Notes: generated by a model from the letters alone, not told the origin. Positions 10,952 to 18,774 are shown, counted from the stretch's first letter. The stretch: 64,000 bases of DNA from Holotrichia oblita (GCA_023690525.1 CM043016.1:157723783-157787782), one strand, 5' to 3'. Translations and numbers: made by a program.

Positions 10952-12160
10952 TTAAATTATTTTCTTGACAGTACCCTGGATAGGTTCGTACTCAAACACA
11001 CAATCATGTAAAATGAGACAGTATGCCACTGTGTCCGCACTAAAAGCCACCTTGGACATCATTTCCAGTTTTATATCTACAGTACTGGACTTTGCGGCCT
11101 CATTTTGTGCTGAACAATCAATTATAAAGACTGAACATTTGTTAAATTTTGAGTAACTCATCAAAGGTTCGCTAGGTTTCCCGTAATAACTTGGTTTGAA
11201 AGATGTATACATTCGGTATGCTCTAGCATAACGTTTTTCCGACATATCTATATTCATATCACTGTATGGATAATTTTCCGAATTCAGGTATAATTTCATA
11301 TTTGTAATGCTACAGTGGTCGAACATGGAAGCATCCGCTTTATAGTTATCTTTTTTACCCTTTTGAAACGCAACAAGAACATAGCGGGGCTTTTCCAGGT
11401 TATTACTTGATTTTATCGGCCATATGTCTGTTGTTGTAGCACGTAAGGATGGTAGCTCATACAAATCCCATTTACGGAACGGAATTGATATTGTTTTGCT
11501 GTTTTGAACAACGTCCAACAGCTTGAAGCGGATTTCATCATTAACGCTTACATGTGGAACATGCCATTCGATTTTAGTAATTTCAATCGACGCCTTTTTC
11601 GTGCCTGCCGCCTCACTATTCTTATAACAATTCGCATTCGTTCTGCTCCTGACAAGTATTAATTCTTGACTAACGTTAATTAGGATACGATTATAATCTT
11701 CGAAAAAACCCATTAGAAACTTCATTGGAATACATGCGTTGAACTTAGTATTAGATAATGTAGGCTGTGTATCTTGAAATGGATTCCATCCAGCCATTTG
11801 TAACATTTTACTTTCACCATCATTATAAGAAGCCAATGATTTTATTGTTGTTGTAATCCCAGGCTTGTTGCAACGATCGATTTCAACTCCATTAATTTCA
11901 TATCGAATTTGTTCAAACAGGAATGCATAGGCATTATTCGTTAAACTACAGTCACCTGTTCCTTCGGCATCCTCAATAAAGGTTCCTTCCAAATGTATAT
12001 AGCTTTCGCTAGGTAGAGTATAAATGTCTTGATGTCGGATACTAAATCGCACTTCATCGTTTAAATTGAAACTATTTGTTGCGGGATAATAAGTGTGATA
12101 TTCATGCCTGGTTATTGCTTCTTCGAAATTTAGACTTTGTAATATATCTAACTTTTCCAT
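10952..12160 (-). CDS. Major capsid protein candidate, double jelly-roll-like (left arm copy)
   Basis: The 402-residue product matches, from recognition of family pattern, the double jelly-roll-like proteins of insect Polintons. It has an N-terminal beta-rich segment with VRFSIRHQDIYTLPSES (about 38-54), then IRYEINGVEID (about 87-97) and GITTTIKSL, a GWNPF turn near 125, and a second half rich in beta strands ending VFEYEPI. In this group such a protein would form hexagonal capsomers of an icosahedral particle. It lies between the minor capsid candidate upstream and the VDxQGF gene downstream. The start codon at 12160 overlaps a 64-codon frame. The right-arm copy (19973-21181) differs by one Ile/Val. 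Family assignment is fairly secure. Particle formation by this element is unknown. Confidence 0.72.
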   Translation of the reverse strand: MEKLDILQSLNFEEAITRHEYHTYYPATNSFNLNDEVRFSIRHQDIYTLPSESYIHLEGTFIEDAEGTGDCSLTNNAYAFLFEQIRYEINGVEIDRCNKPGITTTIKSLASYNDGESKMLQMAGWNPFQDTQPTLSNTKFNACIPMKFLMGFFEDYNRILINVSQELILVRSRTNANCYKNSEAAGTKKASIEITKIEWHVPHVSVNDEIRFKLLDVVQNSKTISIPFRKWDLYELPSLRATTTDIWPIKSSNNLEKPRYVLVAFQKGKKDNYKADASMFDHCSITNMKLYLNSENYPYSDMNIDMSEKRYARAYRMYTSFKPSYYGKPSEPLMSYSKFNKCSVFIIDCSAQNEAAKSSTVDIKLEMMSKVAFSADTVAYCLILHDCVFEYEPIQGTVKKII

Positions 12161-12296
12161 CGTTTATTACTTTCAGTCCAAGAGATTGAAGAAAGCTTTT
12201 ATTGACCAATGTTAATTGATTAGCGTCACGAGTATGACTAGTATTGCTAATGATAGCGCAGCTGGTTTTATATCTCTGATTAAATGCCAACCCCAT
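12102..12296 (-). CDS. Small 64-codon overlapping gene between capsid genes (left arm copy)
   Basis: This frame starts inside the last codons of the minor capsid gene (overlap 12280-12296) and ends inside the first codons of the major capsid gene (overlap 12102-12160). It contains QLTLVNKSFLQSLGLKVI. The theme LT..N..FL.SLG recurs, as I recall, in small proteins between capsid genes of insect Polinton-like elements. The overlaps at both ends are typical of a compact viral transcript. An identical copy lies at 19837-20031. Function unknown. It could be a cement or scaffold peptide, which is inference. Confidence 0.5.
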   Translation of the reverse strand: MGLAFNQRYKTSCAIISNTSHTRDANQLTLVNKSFLQSLGLKVINDGKVRYITKSKFRRSNNQA

Positions 12297-12975
12297 TATA
12301 ATATTTTTTTAATTCCAATCTAATAATAATTTGCTCTCCTCTAAAATCTACGGGTTCACCGTCCTGATCTATCAAGGTTAGAGTTATATTATCAATTCGC
12401 GTAGATGATACAGGTAAGTAAATGGCGTGTGGAGGATCGATATTTATTGCATAACCTGGATCTACCTGAGGTGAAAATTCAAATATCGTATGCGATAGAT
12501 GTGCGTTGTAGTAGGCACCCGTCGTTATACTGCAGCTCACTCTGATCATAGCAACTTTTATAATGTTTACAGGTAAATCCGACTCATGTTTCTTATTGGC
12601 TTCTAATACTTTTTCGCTAAAGCCTAGCATGCTCCCAATGGAATCTTTCTTTCTAAAATCAAGTTCTAAGGAACTCTCCATCTCACATTTTGAAGTTTGA
12701 TTGTTAGGTTGTAAAGATAATTTGGCGTTGGGTAATGCATTTTTTAAATATTTTTCAATGTCCGATATCTCATATGCACCAACGGGTATTACAATAACTT
12801 TATCGTTATTATAATAGAATTTATTCGCACCGTCAACAATGTTCGCAATAGTGTGATAGGTATGAAAACCTATTAATCCTAAAGCATACTCATATCTAGG
12901 ATCTAGTTCAATTGGAGGGTGATAGTCTACAGAGATTACGCTGCTGCGACCTGTTAACGTAAATGTATTTGACAT
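12280..12975 (-). CDS. Minor capsid/penton candidate (left arm copy)
   Basis: This 231-residue protein is rich in beta strands, with YHPPIELDPRYEYALGLIGF near residues 18-37, then NIVDGANKFYY and IPVGAYEISDIEKYL, and a C-terminal strand-rich part with PHAIYLPVSSTRIDNITLTL. It always neighbours the capsid gene in elements of this type that I recall. That position and the length suit a single jelly-roll penton protein. I have no catalytic motif to add. It lies between the protease (15 bases upstream) and the 64-codon gene (overlapping). The right-arm copy (19158-19853) differs by Leu/Ile and Asp/Asn changes only. Confidence 0.6.
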   Translation of the reverse strand: MSNTFTLTGRSSVISVDYHPPIELDPRYEYALGLIGFHTYHTIANIVDGANKFYYNNDKVIVIPVGAYEISDIEKYLKNALPNAKLSLQPNNQTSKCEMESSLELDFRKKDSIGSMLGFSEKVLEANKKHESDLPVNIIKVAMIRVSCSITTGAYYNAHLSHTIFEFSPQVDPGYAINIDPPHAIYLPVSSTRIDNITLTLIDQDGEPVDFRGEQIIIRLELKKYYNGVGI

Positions 12976-12990
12976 GACTGCTAATTAAGC

Positions 12991-13275
12991 TTAGGACATG
13001 TTCCATTTATAGTTTACTAAAAATCTCAAGCATAAATGGCCACAAATAAATTCCTTATAACTTTGATGGTTACTGTGATTGTACAATATCTCACAATTAT
13101 TGAAATAATCTACCAATTCCAACGGAGGTTTCAAATTACCAAAGGAATCAAAATAGTGTACTACATTTCCTTCTTTGCAATACGCAACCCAATGAGTACC
13201 GCTATTTTGAACTGAATCTAAATTAACGACTGCACACTCCCGTTTGAGTGGTTTTGAAGGTAAAGTATCTCTCAT
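12991..13275 (-). CDS. Adenovirus-type cysteine protease (adenain-like), left arm copy
   Basis: The 94-codon frame from the ATG at 13275 carries the adenain signature: GTHWVAY with His28, YFDSFG with Asp43, and ICGHLCL with Cys78, giving the His-Asp-Cys triad. In Polintons and adenoviruses this enzyme trims capsid precursors. The same frame is open upstream to about 13398 with family-like sequence (PLTDHDIRKF, then PYFRGVFM) but no ATG, and that part overlaps the end of the PLA2 gene. The true start may therefore be non-AUG, spliced, or reached by frameshifting from PLA2. The right-arm copy (18858-19142) differs at three residues (Ser/Thr, Ser/Arg, Met/Ile), none in the triad. Confidence 0.85.
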   Translation of the reverse strand: MRDTLPSKPLKRECAVVNLDSVQNSGTHWVAYCKEGNVVHYFDSFGNLKPPLELVDYFNNCEILYNHSNHQSYKEFICGHLCLRFLVNYKWNMS

Positions 13276-13358
13276 AAAGACACCTCGAAAATAGGGTATA
13301 TCTCTGGCGAATTTCCTAATATCATGATCTGTCAGAGGTCTCTGTGGCAGTCGATCTA

Positions 13359-14117
13359 TTAGTTTTTTGAAGGCTTTAAATACAATCCCAAACCTTTTCT
13401 ATACGGTTTAAGATATAGGCCTTCACCTTTTAATGCTATTTCTTCCATCATTTTATTATGTCTTTGCGACTCTTCCAACTTCTTTTGAGCGGATTTAGCT
13501 TTATTCACCGCTGTTGCTACTCCAGCAGCACCACCTGCTAGACTTCCTAAAGCACTCAATCCTGCGAATATGGGTATTAGTGGTAACACGCCACCTTGCT
13601 TAGGAATGGGAATTATTCTAGGAGTACGTATACGTTTCTTCCCTCCTGCTTCCTTTACAGCGAGCTTGGCTGCGCTCAATGATAGTTTAGAGCCTTCTTT
13701 TACATCACCTTTAAATTTTTTCATAATGTCTTTGGCTTTCAGTACTACCGACTTTCTGAACGGCTTCTTTTTCAAACCCATTCCAAGCTTCCGTTTAGCT
13801 TTCATAGTGTTTGTAACTGCCCACGCTGCTGCCTTTTCACCAATAGAAGCGTCTTTGGATTTAACACGTGACCAGGCTTGATTTTCTAGAATTAAGTCTG
13901 CTTTATGTCTTGCTTTAAGATCTTTATTCTGGGAGTAAGCAATGTCGTGTTCTTTACAAGCTTTATCTAATCCATTAATACCCGGATCCCCTCGTGCAAG
14001 ACGTTCTTGTAACTTTGTACCAGGACCACAGTACTGATATCCAGGCAAATGTAACTCTATGGGAAGCTTGTTAATCAGCTCGTTAACAAAACCTCTACCT
14101 TCTTTAACGATCGACAT
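13359..14117 (-). CDS. PLA2-domain minor capsid protein
   Basis: The 252-residue product begins with a parvovirus-type phospholipase A2 domain: calcium loop YCGPGT (29-34) and the helix LDKACKEHDIAY (50-61) with the His57-Asp58 pair. In parvoviruses this domain breaches the endosomal membrane. A very basic middle (about 105-170) follows, then a hydrophobic Gly/Ala-rich stretch (about 175-204), a short coiled-coil-like segment, and two copies of GLYLKP at the C-terminus. The arrangement suggests an internal capsid protein that binds DNA and membrane. The gene starts 69 bases from the divergent ATPase gene. The last about 24 codons lie inside the inverted arm, so a tail fragment recurs at 18700-18774. 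It is single copy and intact. Confidence 0.82.
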   Translation of the reverse strand: MSIVKEGRGFVNELINKLPIELHLPGYQYCGPGTKLQERLARGDPGINGLDKACKEHDIAYSQNKDLKARHKADLILENQAWSRVKSKDASIGEKAAAWAVTNTMKAKRKLGMGLKKKPFRKSVVLKAKDIMKKFKGDVKEGSKLSLSAAKLAVKEAGGKKRIRTPRIIPIPKQGGVLPLIPIFAGLSALGSLAGGAAGVATAVNKAKSAQKKLEESQRHNKMMEEIALKGEGLYLKPYRKGLGLYLKPSKN

Positions 14118-14186
14118 TTGAATGAATTTATTCTACAAAAGAAATTATATTTATACATGTAATTTTGCATTACAGAATCATTTAAC
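14118..14186. promoter_or_regulatory. Divergent intergenic promoter region
   Basis: The 69-base space separates the PLA2 gene (leftward) from the ATPase gene (rightward). It is AT-rich and includes TATATTTATACATG. It must hold start signals for both directions if each gene has its own transcript, but no specific element is certain. Confidence 0.4.
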
Positions 14187-14924
14187 ATGCGACTACTGAA
14201 ACGAAAACATCGTATACAGGTGCTAAATTTAGATGTTGATGATGATGATGGGCGTCATCAGAGGCATGGTGATATACTCCCCGACACTATACGCTGTATT
14301 ATTTGCGGTCCGTCAAACTGTGGGAAAACGAATGTGATGTTGGCGTTATTGATTGACGAAAACGGTCTCACGTTCGATAATTTATACGTGTACTCCAGGT
14401 CCTTATACCAACCAAAATATCAGTTCCTCGAGAAGGTTATGAACTCCTCAGGTATAAAGTATTATGCATACAACGAAAACGAGGAAGTCGTGGACCCCGT
14501 AGAAGCGGAAAGGAATTCAGTTTTTATATTCGATGATGTAATATGTGACAAGCAAGATAAAATTAGACTCTACTTTTGCATGGGTAGACACAAAGCGGTG
14601 GACAGCTTTTACTTGTGTCAGACCTACTCTCGTATTCCCAAACAGTTAGTTCGTGATAACACCAACTTGCTTATACTCTTCAAGCAAGATGAGATGAATT
14701 TGAAACATATATTTGATGATCATATCGGCACAGATATGAGTTTTCAGCAGTTTAAGTCTATGTGTGCAGAGTGCTGGAAAGATAAATATGGGTTTTTGGT
14801 AATAGATAGGGACAGAGATATTGACAAAGGTCGATATAAAAAGAACTTTGATTGGTACCTATATATGTTTGTAATTAAATTCTCACTCTTCATTTATACT
14901 GCTACTCATGTCGAGGAAGGTTAA
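14187..14924 (+). CDS. Packaging ATPase (A32/FtsK-HerA type)
   Basis: The 245-residue protein has Walker A GPSNCGKT (41-48) and Walker B VFIFDD (112-117) and belongs to the A32-like DNA-packaging ATPases found in Polintons, virophages and large DNA viruses. It would translocate the element's DNA into capsids. Supporting residues include CMGRHKAVDSFYLCQTY after Walker B, which fits the family's sensor region. The gene is first in the rightward core set and diverges from PLA2. It is single copy, with no frameshift. The final 20 residues after the DKGRYKKNFDWYLY segment are hydrophobic and may be additional to the family. Confidence 0.88.
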   Translation: MRLLKRKHRIQVLNLDVDDDDGRHQRHGDILPDTIRCIICGPSNCGKTNVMLALLIDENGLTFDNLYVYSRSLYQPKYQFLEKVMNSSGIKYYAYNENEEVVDPVEAERNSVFIFDDVICDKQDKIRLYFCMGRHKAVDSFYLCQTYSRIPKQLVRDNTNLLILFKQDEMNLKHIFDDHIGTDMSFQQFKSMCAECWKDKYGFLVIDRDRDIDKGRYKKNFDWYLYMFVIKFSLFIYTATHVEEG

Positions 14925-15019
14925 AAAAATTAAACGTCAACTACGACAAACTTTTGTATTGCTCATTAGCTGTCTGAGCAAGTGCCATTTTATTTATAAA
15001 CAGTAAAACTAGGAGTTTA
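14925..15019. other. Short intergenic gap after the ATPase gene
   Basis: AT-rich, non-coding. Leads into the 15-bp tandem repeat. Nothing else seen. Confidence 0.5.
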
Positions 15020-15023
15020 AGTT

Positions 15024-15215
15024 GATAAATCAGTACCTAATAAATCGGTACCTAATAAATCGGTACCTAATAAATCAGTACCTAATAAATCACTACCTAA
15101 TAAATCACTACCTAATAAATCACTACCTAATAAATCACTACCTAATAAATCACTACCTGATAAAAAGCTAATAAATACCCGATTGGTACCTGATAGAAGC
15201 TGATCCATACCTGAT
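15024..15215. repeat. 15-bp minisatellite in the Polinton core
   Basis: Around ten clean copies of a 15-mer of the form RSTACCTAATAAATC run from 15024 to about 15165. The first half mostly has GGTACC or AGTACC and the second half ACTACC. Decayed copies (ACCTGATAAAAGC, ACCTGATAGAAGC) follow to 15215. In one plus-strand frame the unit would read as a repeated SVPNK/SLPNK pentapeptide, but that frame has no ATG and ends in a stop. I take it as non-coding, just upstream of the next gene. Confidence 0.85.
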
Positions 15216-15234
15216 AAAAGCCGCTGTTTAGACC

Positions 15235-16121
15235 ATGAAGGAGGAAAATCGCGAGTTAAAACTCAAAATATTAAAAGCCGCTAGGGCGATACGGAAAAAG
15301 CATATGCGGTTGAAATTGGGTCGAGCAGACACTAGCGAGCTATTAGAAAAAACCTTTAAACCTATTGTCGAACCTTTGAAGAAATTAGATTCAACATTCA
15401 AGCATGAGGTGGAAGCTATCAAGCAACCTTTAGCTGATATTAAAGAACCGTTATTGGAAATGACGGCCAAGCTTGATACGACAGAGCAACCAAGCACTCC
15501 ACCTTCTACTCCGCAACAATCATCAATATTACAACCTTATAGAGGTAGTCCTCTTCAAGAATATTTTTTGCATTTGAGGCTTTACCTAGAAGTTACATAC
15601 GCGGTCTACTTCAAGCTAAAAGTAAAGCATTTGATACTACCTTTGGTCCGACATTAGATCTACATACAAATCAAATTAAAATGGGTAAAAGCACTATAAA
15701 TTTCGTTAAAAATGATATAGTAATCAACGAAAAAGCGTATAAAGGTACTGAGGGATTATATGAGTTATTATTTAAAACACAACCGGGCAATTATACCCAG
15801 GAAGATGAAGATTCGTATAGAAACATTTTGTTAGACACGCAAGTAACTCGTCGCCACTTTGACTCTGCAAACCAGATGAGAGGTAGCAAAAGCCAGAAGT
15901 ACAAGAATATAATTAAACCTTTAATAATAGATCGTATCTCTGGTGAAGGACACATGATAGTATCAGATAAACCTTATCAGTATGTATATTGGGACAATGT
16001 TAACGAACTGGTGGACCGTCTTAAGCTTCTAACGTCATCTCAGGCGGCTGGAAATACTAGTCACAACAACGAGATTATGTCTATAATCGAGGAATTGAGA
16101 GAAGCGGGTGTTGTACAATAA
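15235..16121 (+). CDS. Polinton DUF8207-like protein split by a -1 frameshift
   Basis: Two adjacent frames belong to one gene. The first (15235-15657) has a helical, coiled-coil-like N-terminus, then a Pro/Ser/Thr/Gln linker and SPLQEYF. The second (ATG at 15681, open upstream to about 15570) has FGPTLDLHTNQ, then IVINEKAYKGTEGLYELLF and a C-terminal part with HFDSANQMRGSKSQKYK. Insect Polinton proteins of this type (DUF8207, function unknown) carry both parts in one chain. The switch falls at 15564-15570, T TTT TTG in the upstream frame. A -1 slip there joins the frames exactly. Either a programmed frameshift or a homopolymer mutation explains it. I do not know its role. Confidence 0.65.
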
Positions 16122-16140
16122 GTATAGATCTATTTCCTGA

Positions 16141-16677
16141 ATGTACATCATTTCAACAATGACTATCGATAAGTTTGGGCGTTTTATTAATCATACTAAA
16201 ACGAATTTAACCGCAAAGCGAAAGTCTGCAGAGTTCCCGCTAACAGCAGAAGGTGATATTAACGCTGGAAAAAAGCGTATCAGATACGTGTCCGATCCTA
16301 TCGCTGATCAGGATTGTGCCACTAAGAAATATAGCGATACTAAACTAGCTTCTATACAGAACAATTTCCTTAAACAAGTGGAAGCGTTAGATACTAAACT
16401 TGAAAATTTGAAAACATATTTTCAAAATGAATTCAAAGATCTTAAGGCTATTGTTTACAACGTTCCAATTGAGACATCGTTTGAGATGAAAGTGATAGAA
16501 GAAAAAATTAATGATAGATTAGATAAGGAATTTATGAGTATGCGCGACTCTATTCAAAATTGGAGTGGATTAAAAGCAGTTGTATCAGCACCAAATGTTA
16601 TTGTACAGAATGTAAACCCGATGCAAGAACATCAAGCTGATGCAGTATATCGAAAGAACATGTCTAAACATGTCTAA
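16141..16677 (+). CDS. Coiled-coil protein with a fibre-like DP..D..TKxY motif
   Basis: The product is up to 178 residues. The second Met at 16159 (MTIDKFGRF) is the likelier start because homologues that I recall begin there. After the N-terminus comes a segment with KKRIRYVSDPIADQDCATKK (about 44-63), a motif resembling repeats in phage and viral tail-fibre proteins. A charged, heptad-like helical region (about 66-135) and a short C-terminal tail follow. A homotrimeric receptor-binding or vertex fibre is a reasonable guess, but the evidence is only the motif and the coiled coil. It lies between the DUF8207-like gene and the integrase, all rightward. Confidence 0.6.
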   Translation: MYIISTMTIDKFGRFINHTKTNLTAKRKSAEFPLTAEGDINAGKKRIRYVSDPIADQDCATKKYSDTKLASIQNNFLKQVEALDTKLENLKTYFQNEFKDLKAIVYNVPIETSFEMKVIEEKINDRLDKEFMSMRDSIQNWSGLKAVVSAPNVIVQNVNPMQEHQADAVYRKNMSKHV

Positions 16678-16735
16678 ATAGAAAATGTATTAAAAACCAC
16701 ATTCAACTGGCTTTTTTCAAATAGTTTGACTTAAT

Positions 16736-17650
16736 ATGAGTAAGCAGGACGTTGTTAACGAATTACATAGGTCGGCTAGACGAAATTTCCCTAGAAGACG
16801 TGTAATAATAAAAGGTTTCGATGATTTATGGCAGGCTGATCTAATGGAATTTCTTCCATACGATCAGGAAAACAAGGGATATAAATATGTTTTAATTGTG
16901 ATCGATTGCTTTTCTAAATATATATGGACTCAGCCGTTAAAAAACAAAGGTGCGGGCGAAGTACGGGAAGCTATGTCTAAAATTCTACAAGAGGAGCGAT
17001 TACCGAGAAATCTACAAACAGACGCGGGGAAGGAGTTTTATAACGAACAATTTAAAAAGCTTATGAAATCATACGAAATTAATCACTACTCCACGTATAG
17101 TACTAAGAAAGCATCGATAGTTGAACGAGTTATTCGCACAATCAAGAATATGTTGTATAAAGCGTTTAGCTTAAGAGGCATCTACAAATGGATTGATATT
17201 TTGCAAGAAATAACAGCTAAGTACAATAATACGAAGCATAGAACAATCAAAATGAAACCCTGCGACGTCACAGCGAAGAGCAAACATCTTTTGTCTACCG
17301 TATATAGCAACATCAAAATTATGGGGAAACATAAATTTAAAATTGGCGATTGTGTTCGCATCAGTAAATATAAAGGAACATTTGCGAAAGGCTACACGCC
17401 AAACTGGTCTGCCGAATTATTTAAAATTAGTAAAGTACAAGTAACCAATCCTGTCACCTACTTGCTGGAAGATATGAGCGGAAGACCTATTCTGGGGGGC
17501 TTTTATGAATGGGAAGTTCAACGAGCGAAATATACAGATGTCTACCTTGTTGAAAAAGTACTAAAAAACAAAGGAAACAAAATATACGTTAAGTGGCTTG
17601 GTTTTGATAATACTCATAACAGTTGGATAAATAAAAATGAAATATTGTAA
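16736..17650 (+). CDS. Retroviral-type integrase with C-terminal chromodomain
   Basis: The 304-residue enzyme would insert the element into host DNA and make the 6-bp duplication. The catalytic core shows LWQADLMEF (Asp35), LQTDAGKEF (Asp96) and SIVERVIRT (Glu130), the D,D-E triad. A C-terminal region with HKFKIGDCVRISKYKGTF resembles the SH3-like DNA-binding fold. The end is a chromodomain (YLVEKVL...YVKWLGFDNTHNSWI), which in such integrases can target modified chromatin. No zinc-binding HHCC region is visible at the N-terminus. A poly(A) signal AATAAA follows at 17678. The frame is intact. It is the best indication that this element was mobile recently. Confidence 0.92.
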   Translation: MSKQDVVNELHRSARRNFPRRRVIIKGFDDLWQADLMEFLPYDQENKGYKYVLIVIDCFSKYIWTQPLKNKGAGEVREAMSKILQEERLPRNLQTDAGKEFYNEQFKKLMKSYEINHYSTYSTKKASIVERVIRTIKNMLYKAFSLRGIYKWIDILQEITAKYNNTKHRTIKMKPCDVTAKSKHLLSTVYSNIKIMGKHKFKIGDCVRISKYKGTFAKGYTPNWSAELFKISKVQVTNPVTYLLEDMSGRPILGGFYEWEVQRAKYTDVYLVEKVLKNKGNKIYVKWLGFDNTHNSWINKNEIL

Positions 17651-17736
17651 ATGTATGAGTTTTGTAAACGATTTTTTAATAAAACAAAAAAATATTATAT
17701 AACTTGCATTTTATTTAGACATGATAAATATATACA

Positions 17737-18027
17737 TTATATATCAGGACAAAGCTTCTTGCAACCGTAACCATTTCTTCGGGATGGTGGTGGAGCATCG
17801 ACGTGATCTTTCATCGCCAAAGTATTGTAATGCTTGTGACAAGGAAGGTAATCTTTAAGTGCAACCCTTTTTTTATGCGATAATAAATGCCATTTCTGCT
17901 CTAGGGAAATCCTATTCACTTTTGTTTTGAAAATGTATATGGGTAAAGAAGGAATAATATAGTCGCTTATACCGTCCAATCTCCCACAATCTTCATCAAT
18001 CTTTGTTAAAACTGCTTCAATCTCCAT
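17737..18027 (-). CDS. Unknown 96-residue Polinton core protein
   Basis: No recognised family. Visible features are an acidic N-terminus (EIEAVLTKIDEDCGRL), a hydrophobic strand YIIPSLPIYIF, a basic middle, and a C-terminal tail APPPSRRNGYGCKKLCPDI with two Cys. It is convergent with the integrase, with 86 bases between the stops. Its ATG overlaps the stop of an upstream 36-codon frame (ATGGAGATTGA), suggesting coupled translation from a shared leftward transcript. It lies in the unique core, so it is single copy. Confidence 0.5.
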   Translation of the reverse strand: MEIEAVLTKIDEDCGRLDGISDYIIPSLPIYIFKTKVNRISLEQKWHLLSHKKRVALKDYLPCHKHYNTLAMKDHVDAPPPSRRNGYGCKKLCPDI

Positions 18028-18127
18028 TAGCTTTTATATTTACTTTCCCGTTAGAATACGTATGTCGATATTTACTTTCAACTTCTTCAATGTGTTCTAA
18101 TCTTATTCGTAGCTCTTCTCGATCCAT
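18017..18127 (-). CDS. 36-codon minus-strand frame overlapping the next gene
   Basis: ATG at 18127 opens a frame for a very charged peptide (MDREELRIRLEHIEEVESKY...) with helical character. It ends at 18017-18019, overlapping the ATG of the 96-residue gene at 18027 by eleven bases. The overlap, the composition and the shared direction argue for a real small gene. Its size argues caution. It could also be the remaining end of a longer gene cut away upstream. Confidence 0.35.
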   Translation of the reverse strand: MDREELRIRLEHIEEVESKYRHTYSNGKVNIKANGD

Positions 18128-18280
18128 ACTGATTGTATAAGTTCTATATGTGGATAGGAATAGGAAAGCTTAACGAAAACATATTTTCCAACAAAGAAAT
18201 ATATTTTAAAAATATACATAAACCCCAACAATTCTGTTCGAGGACTAGGGAAAAACTTTGTAAAAAACCTAGTCAGGGGT

Positions 18281-18699
18281 TTAACAACAGTTGATAATTT
18301 CAAAATCAAGAAATACAGTATTATAAGTTATATACAAAACTTCTAACATATACATGGTGTTCTGTGAATTTATGTGAGTAGCTAATAATGTTTTAATGCT
18401 AGAATATAAATCACCATCCATTTTCGTACAAGATTTTAGAACATGATTATAAAATGATACAAAATCAGAACTTGCTAATATACTAATTTTCTGATTGATT
18501 AATTCTTGAAGATGATATATGTTATTGTATGTCTCCGTTGATAAAACGATTTGCTGCCCTCTACTTTTGAGACGGATAACTTGAATGTCTCGATAAGAAC
18601 TGGCTTCCATCTGGTGATTGGGACTGCAGCCTTCGGTTTTGCAGAATTCTTCCCATTCTTCTTGTGTGAAGAAAATGCATGCGTTCACAGATTTGATTT
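18281..18699 (-). pseudogene. Polinton core gene truncated at its 5' end by the right arm
   Basis: The frame is open leftward from the arm boundary at 18699 to a stop at 18281, with no ATG near its start (the first in-frame start-like codon is GTG at 18688). It begins with IKSVNACIFFTQEEWEEF and continues with a helical region containing TYNNIYHLQELINQK and DFVSFYNHVLKSC. I recall similar FT..EW proteins of unknown function in insect Polintons, where more residues precede this motif. The inverted arm therefore replaced the beginning of the gene. This is one of two genes cut at the same junction. Confidence 0.6.
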
Positions 18700-18774
18700 T
18701 TAAAAGGTGAAGGCCTATACCTTAAACCGTATAGAAAAGGTTTGGGATTGTATTTAAAGCCTTCAAAAAACTAA
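18700..18774 (+). pseudogene. Tail fragment of the PLA2 gene at the start of the right arm
   Basis: Sequence from 18700 to the TAA at 18772-18774 encodes the last about 24 residues of the PLA2 protein (GEGLYLKPYRKGLGLYLK...). The remainder of that gene exists only on the left side (13434-14117). The fragment shows that the right arm was copied from the left one with a random breakpoint inside this gene. Confidence 0.9.

Larger units (their letters stand above)
9108..13433. repeat. Polinton left inverted arm (likely the original copy)
   Basis: Matches 18700-23035 in reverse complement. The inner limit is at 13433, where CTTCACCTTTTAA is followed by the rest of the PLA2 gene. Because that gene is whole on this side, this arm is probably the parent. 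Genes from the outside inward: a 157-residue protein (+), then on the minus strand the 141-residue protein, the large capsid candidate, a 64-codon frame, the minor capsid candidate, protease and the end of PLA2. It differs from the right arm mainly near 9225-9245 and 9415-9740. Elsewhere only scattered single-base changes were seen. Confidence 0.93.

Noticed and set aside
10965..11156. Frame antisense to the capsid gene (and its mirror 20977-21168)
   Set aside because: Shadow of the capsid coding sequence. No independent support.
15017..15208. Minus-strand frame encoding a repeated LLGSD/LLGTD pentapeptide
   Set aside because: Produced by the 15-bp minisatellite, which is open in more than one frame. 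No flanking protein-like sequence.
18103..18309. 68-codon minus-strand frame in the Polinton core
   Set aside because: Overlaps the better-supported 36-codon frame. Hydrophobic and AT-driven composition with no motif.
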